Source: Neocallimastix lanati (nom. inval.)
Lineage: Eukaryota; Neocallimastigomycota; Neocallimastigomycetes; Neocallimastigales; Neocallimastigaceae
NCBI GenBank assembly: GCA_016946835.1
Contig: JACVTC010000132.1
Coordinates: 252,501-305,000 of the forward strand
Length of the DNA stretch: 52,500 nt
Direction of reading: 5' to 3'
Positions 22,755-31,959 of this stretch are shown here, piece by piece. Below the pieces are notes generated by a model, which had not been told where the DNA came from, did not search any database, and saw nothing but the letters and a program-made list of their open reading frames with translations. The stretch's first letter is position 1. The number at the start of each line of letters is the position of its first letter. The position numbers and the translations under genes are program-made.

Positions 22755-23474
22755 TTAAATAAATCTTCTAATTTTGCATGGAGTTTGGTAGTTGGCATTG
22801 CTTTCTTTAATACCATCCTTGGAATTGGCGGCATGAACAATTCTGTTGTTACCTTCATAAATAGCAACATGATTAACACTTCCATTTGAGCAATAGAAAA
22901 TTAAATCAGCTGGTTTTGCGTTGGATAAGCCACTAACAGATTTTCCTTTAGTAGCTTGATCAGAAGACTGTCTTGGTAAAGTAATACCAAACTTTGCAAA
23001 AATTAACTTTGTAAAACCGGAACAATCACAACCTTTAGTAAGACTGTTACCTCCATAAACATATGGATTTCCAATAAATTGTTTAGCATAACTTACAATT
23101 TTATTTCCATTGATGGAAGTATTAGCTTTTGTGGTAGTTTTGGCTTTGGCTTTAGTAGTAGTAGCATTAGTAACACAACATTTAAAATCAGAACCTCCTG
23201 GACATAAATTTGAATAAGTGGTACCTTTACAAGCAGAAGTAAACATACATGAACCAACTTTACCATTTGGTGCAACACATTTTGATTTATTACAACATTT
23301 AATATTAGATGGATCACTTGGGCATAAACCATTGACATAGGTACCTCCAGCCTTGGTACAACTAGATGTAGAAACACATACACCATTACCAGAGGAACAT
23401 TTGCCATTAACTTTTCCTAAAACTGCTTGAGTAGCAATTAAGGTTAAAAATAATAATTTGATATTTAAATGCAT
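22755..23474 (-). CDS. Secreted NlpC/P60-family cysteine peptidase with two Cys-rich modules
   Basis: A 239-residue frame from an ATG. Residues 1-20 form a signal peptide (hydrophobic core LLFLTLIATQAVLG). Two Cys-rich modules follow (about 26-61 and 66-100), each with spaced Cys and ending GLCP/NLCP...KCC, as in secreted fungal hydrolases. A Thr/Lys/Ala linker (103-120) leads to an NlpC/P60 domain (about 122-239) with catalytic Cys151 in KGCDCSGF, His202 in NHVAIY and His214 in HAAN. The family cleaves the gamma-D-Glu to diamino-acid bond or related links in bacterial peptidoglycan. In a rumen fungus this would suggest attack on bacteria. The catalytic domain is of bacterial type, so ancestral horizontal transfer is likely, but the codon bias matches the host. 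No intron. Truncated copies lie at 33937-34319 and 36131-36200. Confidence 0.9.
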   Translation of the reverse strand: MHLNIKLLFLTLIATQAVLGKVNGKCSSGNGVCVSTSSCTKAGGTYVNGLCPSDPSNIKCCNKSKCVAPNGKVGSCMFTSACKGTTYSNLCPGGSDFKCCVTNATTTKAKAKTTTKANTSINGNKIVSYAKQFIGNPYVYGGNSLTKGCDCSGFTKLIFAKFGITLPRQSSDQATKGKSVSGLSNAKPADLIFYCSNGSVNHVAIYEGNNRIVHAANSKDGIKESNANYQTPCKIRRFI

Positions 23475-24480
23475 TTTGTTTTATTTATTTTATAATAAAT
23501 TTTTTTTTTTTTTTTTTTTAATTTTTAATGATTTTTAAAATATATTTATATATATTAACAAATTTACATTTTAAAAAGGGAGTTTTGAAATTTTTTAATA
23601 TTTATATATATTTTTTTTACTATTATTATTTCATTTTTATTTATTTATTTATTGCATTATAATATAATTGTTAATATCACATACTATTATTTTTATTAAT
23701 ATCATTCATTTCAATATTAAAACTATTAAATATATAAAATGTAATTGGTGATTTAATTTTATTAATATCGTTCATTCAATATAAAAACTATTAAATCTTT
23801 AAAGTGTAATTAATGATCTAATTTTATAATTACTTAAAATATTATATTATTCAAGAAGATATATATATCTTTTATTAAAGTAATTAATTTAAACAACATT
23901 AGCAAATCCATTTATCTGTAAATAATAATTTTTAATTAATTTTTTTTTTTTTTTTTTTTTTTTTCATCCTATATTTATATTTAATATTAATTTAATTCTT
24001 AATTTATTTTTACATTAATATAAATGATATAATTACAAAAAATAAAATAAAATATATTAAAATATTAATAAAAGTTGGTCTAACATAAAAAATACAAAAA
24101 GAAATTATTATTCCTTAATTGATTTTTTGGTAAAAGTTAAATTATATCTTTAATTAAAAAAAAAAAAATTAAAAAAAAAAATATATTAAAATCTTAAATT
24201 GATTGTATAACCATATTATATAAATATATATTAATATAAAATTATATATAATTATTTTTAGATTGTTAATATTTTAAAATGAAATATTATAATTAAATAC
24301 AAATTTTTAATGAATTTAGTATTTTCATCAATCAATAAAAAGTACTATTAATAGCATTGATGTTTTGGTATTAAAAAAAAAAAAAAAGTTTATTACTATA
24401 TATATTCTACTATTTTATTAGATTTTACCAATTTTAAATTTAATTTTTATTATTTCTTTATTTTTATTATTTCTTTCAAT
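23475..24480. other. Spacer 5' of NlpC/P60 gene, duplicated in unit 2
   Basis: A/T-rich. The segment at about 23960-24180 matches 34530-34800 (shared words AAAAAGAAATTA and CCTTAATTGATTTTTTGG). No coding sequence. Confidence 0.6.
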
Positions 24481-24698
24481 AAAATCAAATAAATGATGCC
24501 TTAAGTCTATTCTAAACTATTATACAACTAACGCAATAACAAATACTTCATTAATTCTGCTTTTAAGTAGAACTGATTTTTTTTTTAAAAAAAAAAAGAA
24601 ATGTGTCACCAATAAAAAATTAGTTTCCTGATTATACAAGTTAATTTATATAATTATTATATATATTATATAATTAAGTAATTTTTTTTTTTCTTTTG

Positions 24699-25022
<324 letters not shown>

Positions 25023-25121
25023 GTATTGGTTTTCTATGAAATAGTTAATAGAATCATGAAATTGTTGGAAATATGAGTTTATTTGGAAAAATAGGAAAAT
25101 ATGGATAATATTATATCAATG

Positions 25122-25153
<32 letters not shown>

Positions 25154-25231
25154 GAATTAATATTATATTATTATATTTATCAATACATTAAAAAATAAAA
25201 TTTAAATAAAAAATATATATTATATTTCAAT

Positions 25232-25236
25232 GAAAT
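25232..25236. repeat. 5-bp target-site duplication, left
   Basis: GAAAT immediately left of the LTR, repeated at 31148-31152. The unfilled site (ATGAAATTTTAATTTAAAATAA) is seen in paralogous unit 1 at about 20097-20118. Confidence 0.85.
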
Positions 25237-25420
25237 TATTAACTCAGATGAAAGATTAACAATTCATATTATATTTTCGTATTTATTTATTTATAAAAGT
25301 GTTAAGTAAAAATAAAAATAAAAAATACATAATGCTTATTTTATACATTTAGATAATTAATTCTATTGGTTAAATATATTAAATATTAATTCTTATATTT
25401 AATATTTATCTCATTTCACA
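25237..25420 (-). repeat. 3' LTR of the copia element, 184 bp
   Basis: Identical to 30964-31147 except for one base (A at about 25402, G in the other copy). On the element strand it begins TGTGAAATGAG and ends CTGAGTTAATA, so it is TG..TA rather than the usual TG..CA. Confidence 0.93.
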
Positions 25421-25430
25421 CACCCCCTCA
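25421..25430 (-). other. Polypurine tract of the copia element
   Basis: On the element strand TGAGGGGGTG directly abuts the 3' LTR start, the standard place for plus-strand priming. Confidence 0.8.
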
Positions 25431-25485
25431 AATCTAATTTCTACATGTAGTAAAAATTAGATTTGCTTTTCTGATGTATTACCCT

Positions 25486-26445
25486 TTAATCTTTAATTCT
25501 TTCGAGAAGTGTATTTCTAAATTTATCCATTAATGAATTATTCAGATATTTAGTGAACCCATCGGCTAGATTATTCTCTGATTTTATGTATTTTAATCTT
25601 ATTTTATCCTTTTTAACAAGATCTCTTATATGATGATATTTTATATCAATATGTTTTGATTTCGCATTAATAGAATGATTCTGACAATTATATATTGTTG
25701 CCTTATTATCAACATTTATTATTACATAGTTAAGATTGATATTTAGCTCATTTAAAAGGTTCATATACCAAAGACTATGCTTAGCGCATTCGCTTACGCT
25801 ATAGTATTCTGATTCTGACGTTGAAGTTGCAACGCAATGTTGTAGTTTGGAATACCAGCTAGTAGGTGCATCTCCCATCATCATCAGAAAACCGGAGGTT
25901 GATTTTCTTGTATCAATGTCTCCAGCATAATCGGCGTCCACAAATATTTTTAATGAGCTATTCTTTGAGAATTTAATTCCATAATTTTCAGTACCCTTTA
26001 GGTATTTGAAAATCTTTTCTACGTTAATCCAGTCCTCCATAGTAGGATTTTTGCTTTTTCTTGCTGCTTGATTTAATGAAAATAATATGTCTGGTCTTGT
26101 ACAAATTGCAAGGTATAGGAGGTTCCCAATGGCACTTCTATAAAAGGTTTCATTAAATTTTTTGTTTCTTAATTCCTTATTTTCCAATGGCTTCATATTT
26201 CTTACAGGTGCGCAATTAGTCAGTCTAAACTTATTTAGTAATTCTCTTAGATATCCTCTTTGATGTATAATATAACCATCACTTTGTCTTTCAAATTTTA
26301 TCCCAATGACGAAATCTACTTCACCTATATATTTAATGTTATAATTCATTTTAATTTGTTCCTTAATATTTATTATTACATTTTCCTTGCCTATTAAAAG
26401 TATATCATCAACATATACCGTAAGAATACATATTATTTCCTTCAA
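25486..26445 (-). pseudogene. copia pol, C-terminal part: RT catalytic half and RNase H
   Basis: 319-residue open piece. VYVDDILLIG near its start holds the YVDD active site of copia reverse transcriptase. RNase H follows, with VDADYAGD, TSGFLMMMGD, STSESEYYSV and DNKATI, and the tail ENNLADGFTKYL is typical of the copia C-terminus. It has no real initiator and is out of frame with the preceding RT piece, so a frameshift near 26445 separates them. Its stop lies 56 bp before the polypurine tract. Confidence 0.9.
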
Positions 26446-26840
26446 TTATTTTCCTTCACATAGATACAAGGTTCACTATTCAATCTTCTAAATTTCATTT
26501 CTAATAGTGTAGAGTCCAATTTTTCGTTCCATTCCCTGCCGGCTTGCTTTAAACCATATAAGGCTTTGTTTAATTTAAAATAAACTTTGTTGTATAATGG
26601 GTGACCTTGAGGTGGCCTCATATAAATGTCTTCGCTCAAGTCGGCATTTAGGTATGCTGCATTAATGTCTAATTGAAAAATTTTAAAGTTTTTCTGTACT
26701 GCGATTGCTATAATTATTCGCAGTGAATCATGTTTTAAAGTAGGCGAGAAGGTAAGTAAGTAGTCTATACCAAACTTTTGTGTGAATCCCCTTGCGACTA
26801 AACGTGCTTTGCGTACAAGGATATTTCCGTTGAAATCCCG
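26442..26840 (-). pseudogene. copia pol, N-terminal half of reverse transcriptase
   Basis: Continues the frame of the upstream pol piece after an in-frame TAG (26838-26840) that replaces a Lys codon in the conserved WVFKYK motif. Downstream motifs are intact: ARLVARGFTQ, QLDINAAYLNADL, YMRPPQGHP and KALYGLKQAGREWN. It ends at a stop next to the frameshift that leads to the YVDD piece. Confidence 0.88.
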
Positions 26841-29294
26841 CTAATATTTGAAAACCCATTTACAGGAAACTATGTTTACTCCCTTTGGAATGGATTTTAT
26901 TGGTTTGGACACGTTAAGTTGTTCCATATTTTCTAGTTCTTTGTTAACGGCATCCAACCATTCATCCTTATCTGGTAGATTGAATATGTCATAAAAATCT
27001 TTTGGTTCTTTTAAGTTTGTATTATTGTGAGTTTTTGGTGTAGATGATTTGTGATTTGTTAGTTTTGGTCTTTTGTCATTTATTGAATTGTTGTATATTG
27101 CATTTATTACTTCGTTATTTGTATTGATATTATTATTATTATTGTTATTATTATTGTTATTGTTATTGTTATTATTATTATTATTGTTATTGTTATTGTT
27201 ATTATTATTGTTATTGTTATTATTATTGTTATTGTTATTGTTATTGTTATTGTTATTGTTATTGTTATTGTTATTGTTATTGTTATTGTTATTGTTATTG
27301 TTATTGTTATTGTTATTGTTATTGTTATTGTTATTGTTATTGTTATTGTTATTGTTATTGTTATTGTTATTGTTATTGTTATTGTTATTGTTATTGTTAT
27401 TGTTATTGTTATTGTTATTGTTATTGTTATTGTTATTGTTATTGTTATTGTTATTGTTAAAAAAGTTATAATGGTTGAATCTTTTGGAATCATTATTACT
27501 GAGTAAATCGCTCCCCCTGATTTCGGAATTGGGAATAAAATAGTAGAAATCCTTGGGGATGGAAGAAGTGATTTTAGAATTGCCAGGGTTATTTTCAAAA
27601 AATTCAACAGAGCGGGAAAGAATAATTTTATTAGAAGACAAATTAAGAATTTTATAAGCTGAAGAATACGGATGATAACCCAGGAAAATGCCTGGTAAAG
27701 CATTATTGTCAAATTTATTTCGAAAAGATTTTGGAACGTGGAAAAATACGCGACATCCAAAAACCTTAAAGTGAGAATAATCAACTTTTGATTTAAATAA
27801 AATTTCGTAAGGTATTTTGTTATGGATACCAGAGTGTGGTATTCTATTATGTATATAGTTAGCTGTATCAACAGCATATTCCCAGAATTCGTGACTTAAT
27901 TGAGCCTCATTTAATAAGGCTTTAGCAGAATTTATAAGGATACCATTAAAGCGTTCCGCACGACCATTTTGTTGGGGAGAATATGGGATAGTAAATTGTT
28001 GAACAATCCCATTATTGGTACAGAATGTTTTGAATTTTCTATTGTTGAATTCCGTTCCATTATCGGTACGAATAAAAGATATAGATTTATTGAAAATATT
28101 ATTGATTTCTTTATACCAAGAGTGAAATTTATCGAACGTTTCACTTTTGTTGTCGAGAAAGAGGACCCATCCATAACGTGAAAAATCATCTAGAATTGAG
28201 AGGAAATACTTACTTCCATGAATTGATTCATTGACTGGCCCAACAAGGTCCATGTGGATTAATTCGAAAATGGATTTAGATTTATTTATAGATCTTTTAT
28301 ATGGAAAATTTTTTAATTTTGAATTAGAACAAATAGGACATTTTGATTTAATATCAATTTTTAATAATTTGTTTTTGATGGGATTAATATAAAAATGCCC
28401 TAATCTCCTATGCCATAATTTTATTTTATCGGGGATAGATAGTCTTGATAAGTGAAATAGATGTATAGGTGTATTAATTGGTTTATTATAAATTATGAGA
28501 TTGGTTGATAACCAAATAATGAAAGTATTTTGTTCGTTTGAAAATAGATTAATTATTCTGCTTCCATATTGATCATAGATGGTTGCACATAAATGATTTT
28601 TGTTATTAAAGAAAATGACCTTATAATATTGTTGGATGAGTTTAGTAACTGAAATTATATTTTTAGTTATGTGTGGTACAAAATGGACGTTTCTTAATAC
28701 AACTTTATTATTATTTAAATATCCAATGAAATCACCACATTTATGTGATGTGACTATGTTACCATTTGGGAGTACAATATTTTCATTGCAATACTTTAAA
28801 TTTTTGAGGGAACTGATGGAATTAGTGATATGTAATGAAGCTCCAGAATCTAAAATCCAAGACGAAATTTTATTGTTTTGTTCAAGTTTTGTTTTCGAAT
28901 CATTTTGTATTTTAGTTGTGATACAGTTTAATAAAACGTCATTTTCTAAATTGTAATCTTCTGAAAAAATACCAGAATTATGGTTTTTATCATTTGAACT
29001 AACATAGTTTATTTGTTTATTTGTATTTCTAAATGTTTTGTTTTTAAACTGGTTATTTCTGGTATTTTTATAGTGTTGTTTTTTGAATTTAAAGTAATTT
29101 TTATGCTTGTTCTTAAGTTTGTTATTGTGCCAACAGTCCCTTGAAAGGTGACCGAATTTTCCACAGGTATGACATTTTCCGTTATTTGATTTTCTTTTGA
29201 CATTGTGTTTTTTGCTATTAGTACGAAATCTAGTTTTCTGTTCAATATGGAATATCTGTTTATCGGATCCTTCTTGTTTTATTGATTCCTTCAT
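26841..29294 (-). CDS. copia pol, first part: zinc knuckle, protease, integrase, poly-Asn linker, RT start
   Basis: 817 residues. CCHC knuckle CHTCGKFGHLSRDC (41-54); aspartic protease WILDSGASLHITNS with Asp149; GAG-pre-integrase HRRLGHF...CPIC; integrase core with the DDE acidic residues in IHMDLVGP, RTDNGTEF and NGRAERFNG; then a run of about 110 Asn (residues about 612-722, DNA 27129-27458); then the RT opening DEWLDAVNKELENM to VSCKWVFKY, where a TAG stop ends the frame. Its ATG overlaps the gag stop as ATGA. The zinc knuckle belongs to gag in most elements, so the gag/pol boundary is unusually early. Functional only if the stop and the later frameshift were bypassed, which is unlikely. 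Confidence 0.92.
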   Translation of the reverse strand: MKESIKQEGSDKQIFHIEQKTRFRTNSKKHNVKRKSNNGKCHTCGKFGHLSRDCWHNNKLKNKHKNYFKFKKQHYKNTRNNQFKNKTFRNTNKQINYVSSNDKNHNSGIFSEDYNLENDVLLNCITTKIQNDSKTKLEQNNKISSWILDSGASLHITNSISSLKNLKYCNENIVLPNGNIVTSHKCGDFIGYLNNNKVVLRNVHFVPHITKNIISVTKLIQQYYKVIFFNNKNHLCATIYDQYGSRIINLFSNEQNTFIIWLSTNLIIYNKPINTPIHLFHLSRLSIPDKIKLWHRRLGHFYINPIKNKLLKIDIKSKCPICSNSKLKNFPYKRSINKSKSIFELIHMDLVGPVNESIHGSKYFLSILDDFSRYGWVLFLDNKSETFDKFHSWYKEINNIFNKSISFIRTDNGTEFNNRKFKTFCTNNGIVQQFTIPYSPQQNGRAERFNGILINSAKALLNEAQLSHEFWEYAVDTANYIHNRIPHSGIHNKIPYEILFKSKVDYSHFKVFGCRVFFHVPKSFRNKFDNNALPGIFLGYHPYSSAYKILNLSSNKIILSRSVEFFENNPGNSKITSSIPKDFYYFIPNSEIRGSDLLSNNDSKRFNHYNFFNNNNNNNNNNNNNNNNNNNNNNNNNNNNNNNNNNNNNNNNNNNNNNNNNNNNNNNNNNNNNNNNNNNNNNNNNNNNNNNNNNNNNNNNNNNNNNNNNNNNNNNNNNNNNNINTNNEVINAIYNNSINDKRPKLTNHKSSTPKTHNNTNLKEPKDFYDIFNLPDKDEWLDAVNKELENMEQLNVSKPIKSIPKGVNIVSCKWVFKY
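27129..27458 (-). repeat. (AAC/AAT)n tract encoding about 110 Asn in copia pol
   Basis: 330 bp made only of ATT and GTT triplets on the plus strand, mostly ATTGTT hexamers, in the pol frame. Mixed codons mean it is not a pure trinucleotide slip product. Frames such as Leu-only or Thr-Ile alternations over the same DNA are shadows. Confidence 0.92.
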
Positions 29295-29986
29295 ATAATG
29301 TCAGGAATGACATTTTTAATGTAGGAACATAGTTTATTCCAATCATCTTTATATTGGAAAACATTTATAAATCTTAGGTTTTCGGGTAGAGATCTGTTAA
29401 GTATTCCAGCTTTTATATTATCACTAATATCGTGATCTAGGTTTTCAAGCTCTTCTATGGCATTTTGTAGTTTTGCCATAAAGATATTTATGTCTTGGTC
29501 TTCATTGTATTTTAGATTGTTTATTTTATTTTGTATTTCTAATTTTCTTCGTTCTGGACTTCTTGTGAAGGAATGTTCTAAGATTTTCCATGTTTGGAAA
29601 GCTGTTTTCCCTTGTCCCTCGATTATTTTCCTAGTTTCCTCTCCTAAACTATTAATGATGATCCATTTTACCATGACATCATTTTTAATGTCTAGAAGGT
29701 TGGTGTCTTTATCATACACTAAATTATTATCGAACTTATCTTCCATGTAATCACTGAGGTCATCTTTAACATTCCTTTTTCTTATCTTCTTTACCTTTTC
29801 AGAAACAACGTATCCTTCAAGGTTATTTATCATTAATAAGTAAAGGATACTAGTTCTCCAGCTGTTGTAATTTTCTGGAGTGAGATCAATTACTCTATTG
29901 AAATTTTCAGAGTAACTGAAAGTGATACCCTTTGTTTGGGGATCGTTAATCACAATAGGTTGATTAATATTTCCTTGTCTTGTCAT
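29291..29986 (-). CDS. copia Gag polyprotein, 231 residues
   Basis: Complete frame from ATG to TGA. It shows the copia gag fold signatures: LTPENYNSWRTSILYLLMIN near residue 35, then KIIEGQGKTAFQTWKILEHS and FMAKLQNAIEELENLDHDIS, and a C-terminal NRSLPENLRFI. It would form the particle shell. No zinc knuckle is present here; it is encoded at the start of the next frame. The last codon overlaps the ATG of pol in ATGA. Confidence 0.92.
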   Translation of the reverse strand: MTRQGNINQPIVINDPQTKGITFSYSENFNRVIDLTPENYNSWRTSILYLLMINNLEGYVVSEKVKKIRKRNVKDDLSDYMEDKFDNNLVYDKDTNLLDIKNDVMVKWIIINSLGEETRKIIEGQGKTAFQTWKILEHSFTRSPERRKLEIQNKINNLKYNEDQDINIFMAKLQNAIEELENLDHDISDNIKAGILNRSLPENLRFINVFQYKDDWNKLCSYIKNVIPDII

Positions 29987-30930
29987 ATTATTTTGATTGT
30001 TAATACTGCTTTATTTAAGGGATTAGTTGTATTTCGTAATATAAATTTAATATTGTTATAGAATAATTCTTTTATTTTATTATTTGTTCTATTTATATTT
30101 ATATTTTTAATTTAAATTTTGATTAAAGAATGGTTTATGATTGGGGGTTTATATTGAATTGTTTATATTATTTTAATATGCCGAATACTGATTTTGTCCT
30201 GCTTTATTGGGTATATTTTAGTTAAAGATATCATCTGATTATTAAATGTTGATTTTTGCGATTGGTTATTTATATTATTTTCATTGTTTAAATTGTTTAT
30301 TTTTGATTCATTGAAATTTTATTTTGATCTTTAGTTTTGTCAAATAGGATGATTATATTTTGTTATTCATTTGATTGAATGATTTCTTTGATAAAAAAAA
30401 TTTTTTTTTTTTTATTCTTATTTTTATTTTTTATTATTTTTTATATTTATATTTATGTAATCAGCTCAGATTATTTGGCTGACTTTACTCAGCTCAAAAT
30501 ATTATTATTCATTTGGCTGACTTTATTCAGCTCAGAGTATTTTTAACCATTTGGCTGACTTTACTCAGCTCAAAATATTTTTGCTATTATTTTTATTTAT
30601 ATTTTATTATAAATGATATTTGTATTTGTTTATTTAATTTTTAATTCATCTAAATTTAATATCACATTATGTTGTAAGATTTCTTGAAAAAAAAAATTAA
30701 TATCATTGAAATATATTTCTTATTTTGAACACATTAGGTTGAGTTATAGTTTTTGTTTAAGTTATATGTTTAAGATTTATATAAGAGTAAACGTTAAAAA
30801 AAAAAAAAAACTCCTTTTTTTTTTTTTAATTTTAAAACTTTTGAACATTTATGACAAAAAAAAAAATATCATTGTTTATATGATCCAAAAAAAAAAAAAA
30901 TAAAAAAATATAAATATTTATCTTTTGTTA
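29987..30930 (-). other. Long leader of the copia element
   Basis: About 940 bp between primer site and gag ATG, without open frames of note. It holds the 38-bp repeats at 30461-30582. Its base composition is T-rich on the plus strand. Confidence 0.7.
30461..30582 (-). repeat. 38-bp tandem repeat in the copia leader, three copies plus a partial
   Basis: TTTGGCTGACTTTACTCAGC recurs with a 38-bp period (GG at 30477, 30515 and 30553), and a partial copy begins at 30461. Each copy contains GCTGA..TCAGC, a small inverted repeat able to form a stem. Candidate packaging, dimerisation or promoter element. Confidence 0.85.
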
Positions 30931-30963
30931 TAGCTCAATCTGAGGAGATTGAGACTCTTAATC
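30931..30963 (-). other. Primer-binding site complementary to the 5' half of tRNA-Lys(CUU)
   Basis: On the plus strand this reads like the inner 5' half of a tRNA-Lys: TAGCTCAATC (D-arm start), then GAGACTCTTAATCT (anticodon stem and CTT loop, 30951-30964). From memory of eukaryotic tRNA-Lys(CUU), 28 of 34 positions agree. The element RNA would be complementary to it, right next to the 5' LTR, as in half-tRNA primed copia elements. Confidence 0.75.
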
Positions 30964-31147
30964 TATTAACTCAGATGAAAGATTAACAATTCATATTATA
31001 TTTTCGTATTTATTTATTTATAAAAGTGTTAAGTAAAAATAAAAATAAAAAATACATAATGCTTATTTTATACATTTAGATAATTAATTCTATTGGTTAA
31101 ATATATTAAATATTAATTCTTATATTTGATATTTATCTCATTTCACA
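30964..31147 (-). repeat. 5' LTR of the copia element, 184 bp
   Basis: Partner of 25237-25420 with one substitution. The outer end is flanked by the GAAAT target duplication, the inner end by the tRNA-Lys-like primer site. Confidence 0.93.
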
Positions 31148-31152
31148 GAAAT
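31148..31152. repeat. 5-bp target-site duplication, right
   Basis: GAAAT, identical to 25232-25236, followed by TTTAATTTAAAATAA as in the unfilled paralogous site near 20103. Confidence 0.85.
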
Positions 31153-31607
31153 TTTAATTTAAAATAATAAATTTAATTCGAAATAAATAATAATTGGAGA
31201 AAAAAAAATAATATATAATATATTAAGATAAGAAAAAAAAATATATATGATTTATTAAAATTTACACATATTCTTTGATTAAAATAAATATTAATGATAA
31301 TTTTTATTTTCTAATAATTAAACAACAATAATAATAATATAAAAAAAGAAAAAAAAATTAACCAAAAGTATTTATCATTATAATTTTGTTATATTATATA
31401 ATATCATTTTAATATCTAGGTGGTACTGACTATTCCAAAGTTATAACCTATTTTGGTAGTAAATTTATTGCATTAAATAAAAACAAAGATAAACAAATAT
31501 ATACTCATTTAACATGGACAACAGATACTAAAAGTTTGAAAAATGTATTCGCTTTAGAAACAGAAATAGTCAGAAGAGGGAATCTTAAAAGTGCTGGATA
31601 ATTTTAA

Positions 31608-31822
31608 AACGAAAATAACAATTTTTAAAATAAAATTATAAATATATTTAAATAATTTCAACTATAAAAAAAATAATAATAATAAAAATATTAAAATTAA
31701 ATATTTATAATATTAAATATTTATATTAATAAAATAAAAAAAATAGTAATTTATTTATTTAAAATGTATAAATTTCTAACAATATATTATAATTAATTAT
31801 ATAATACTTTTAGTCTATTTTG

Positions 31823-31863
<41 letters not shown>

Positions 31864-31959
31864 TCTTTTTCCGTTCTTTTGTTTTATATATATTTAAAAA
31901 AAAATAATTCAATTATAAATTAATATTATATGATATATTTATATATTTATATATTTAAG
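31608..31959. other. Duplicated 3' flank of G-alpha
   Basis: Matches 20640-21070 with indels in the homopolymers. No coding sequence. Confidence 0.65.

Larger units (their letters stand above)
18781..24480. repeat. Segmental duplication unit 1 (source copy)
   Basis: Runs from just before G-alpha exon 8 through exon 9, the 3' flank, the LINE relic, the NlpC/P60 gene and the spacer behind it. The same order recurs at 24481-35180 and partly at 35181-36200. Only this copy retains intact genes. Confidence 0.8.
25237..31147 (-). mobile_element. Ty1/copia LTR retrotransposon, nearly intact, 5911 bp
   Basis: Transcribed on the minus strand. Order along that strand: 5' LTR 31147-30964, primer-binding site 30963-30931, leader 30930-29987, gag 29986-29291, pol in three pieces 29294-25486, polypurine tract 25430-25421, 3' LTR 25420-25237. 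Integrase precedes reverse transcriptase, which defines copia. LTRs differ at one base and a 5-bp target duplication is perfect, so insertion is recent. Two lesions are visible in pol (stop near 26838, frameshift near 26445). It landed in the intron of a G-alpha pseudogene. Confidence 0.95.

Noticed and set aside
27073-27877. Poly-Leu plus-strand frame and Thr-Ile alternating minus-strand frame
   Set aside because: Both are shadows of the poly-Asn tract in the copia pol frame.
30925-30970. A real tRNA-Lys gene inside the copia element
   Set aside because: Only the inner 5' half is present and it abuts the LTR exactly where a primer-binding site is expected. The T arm and acceptor are absent.
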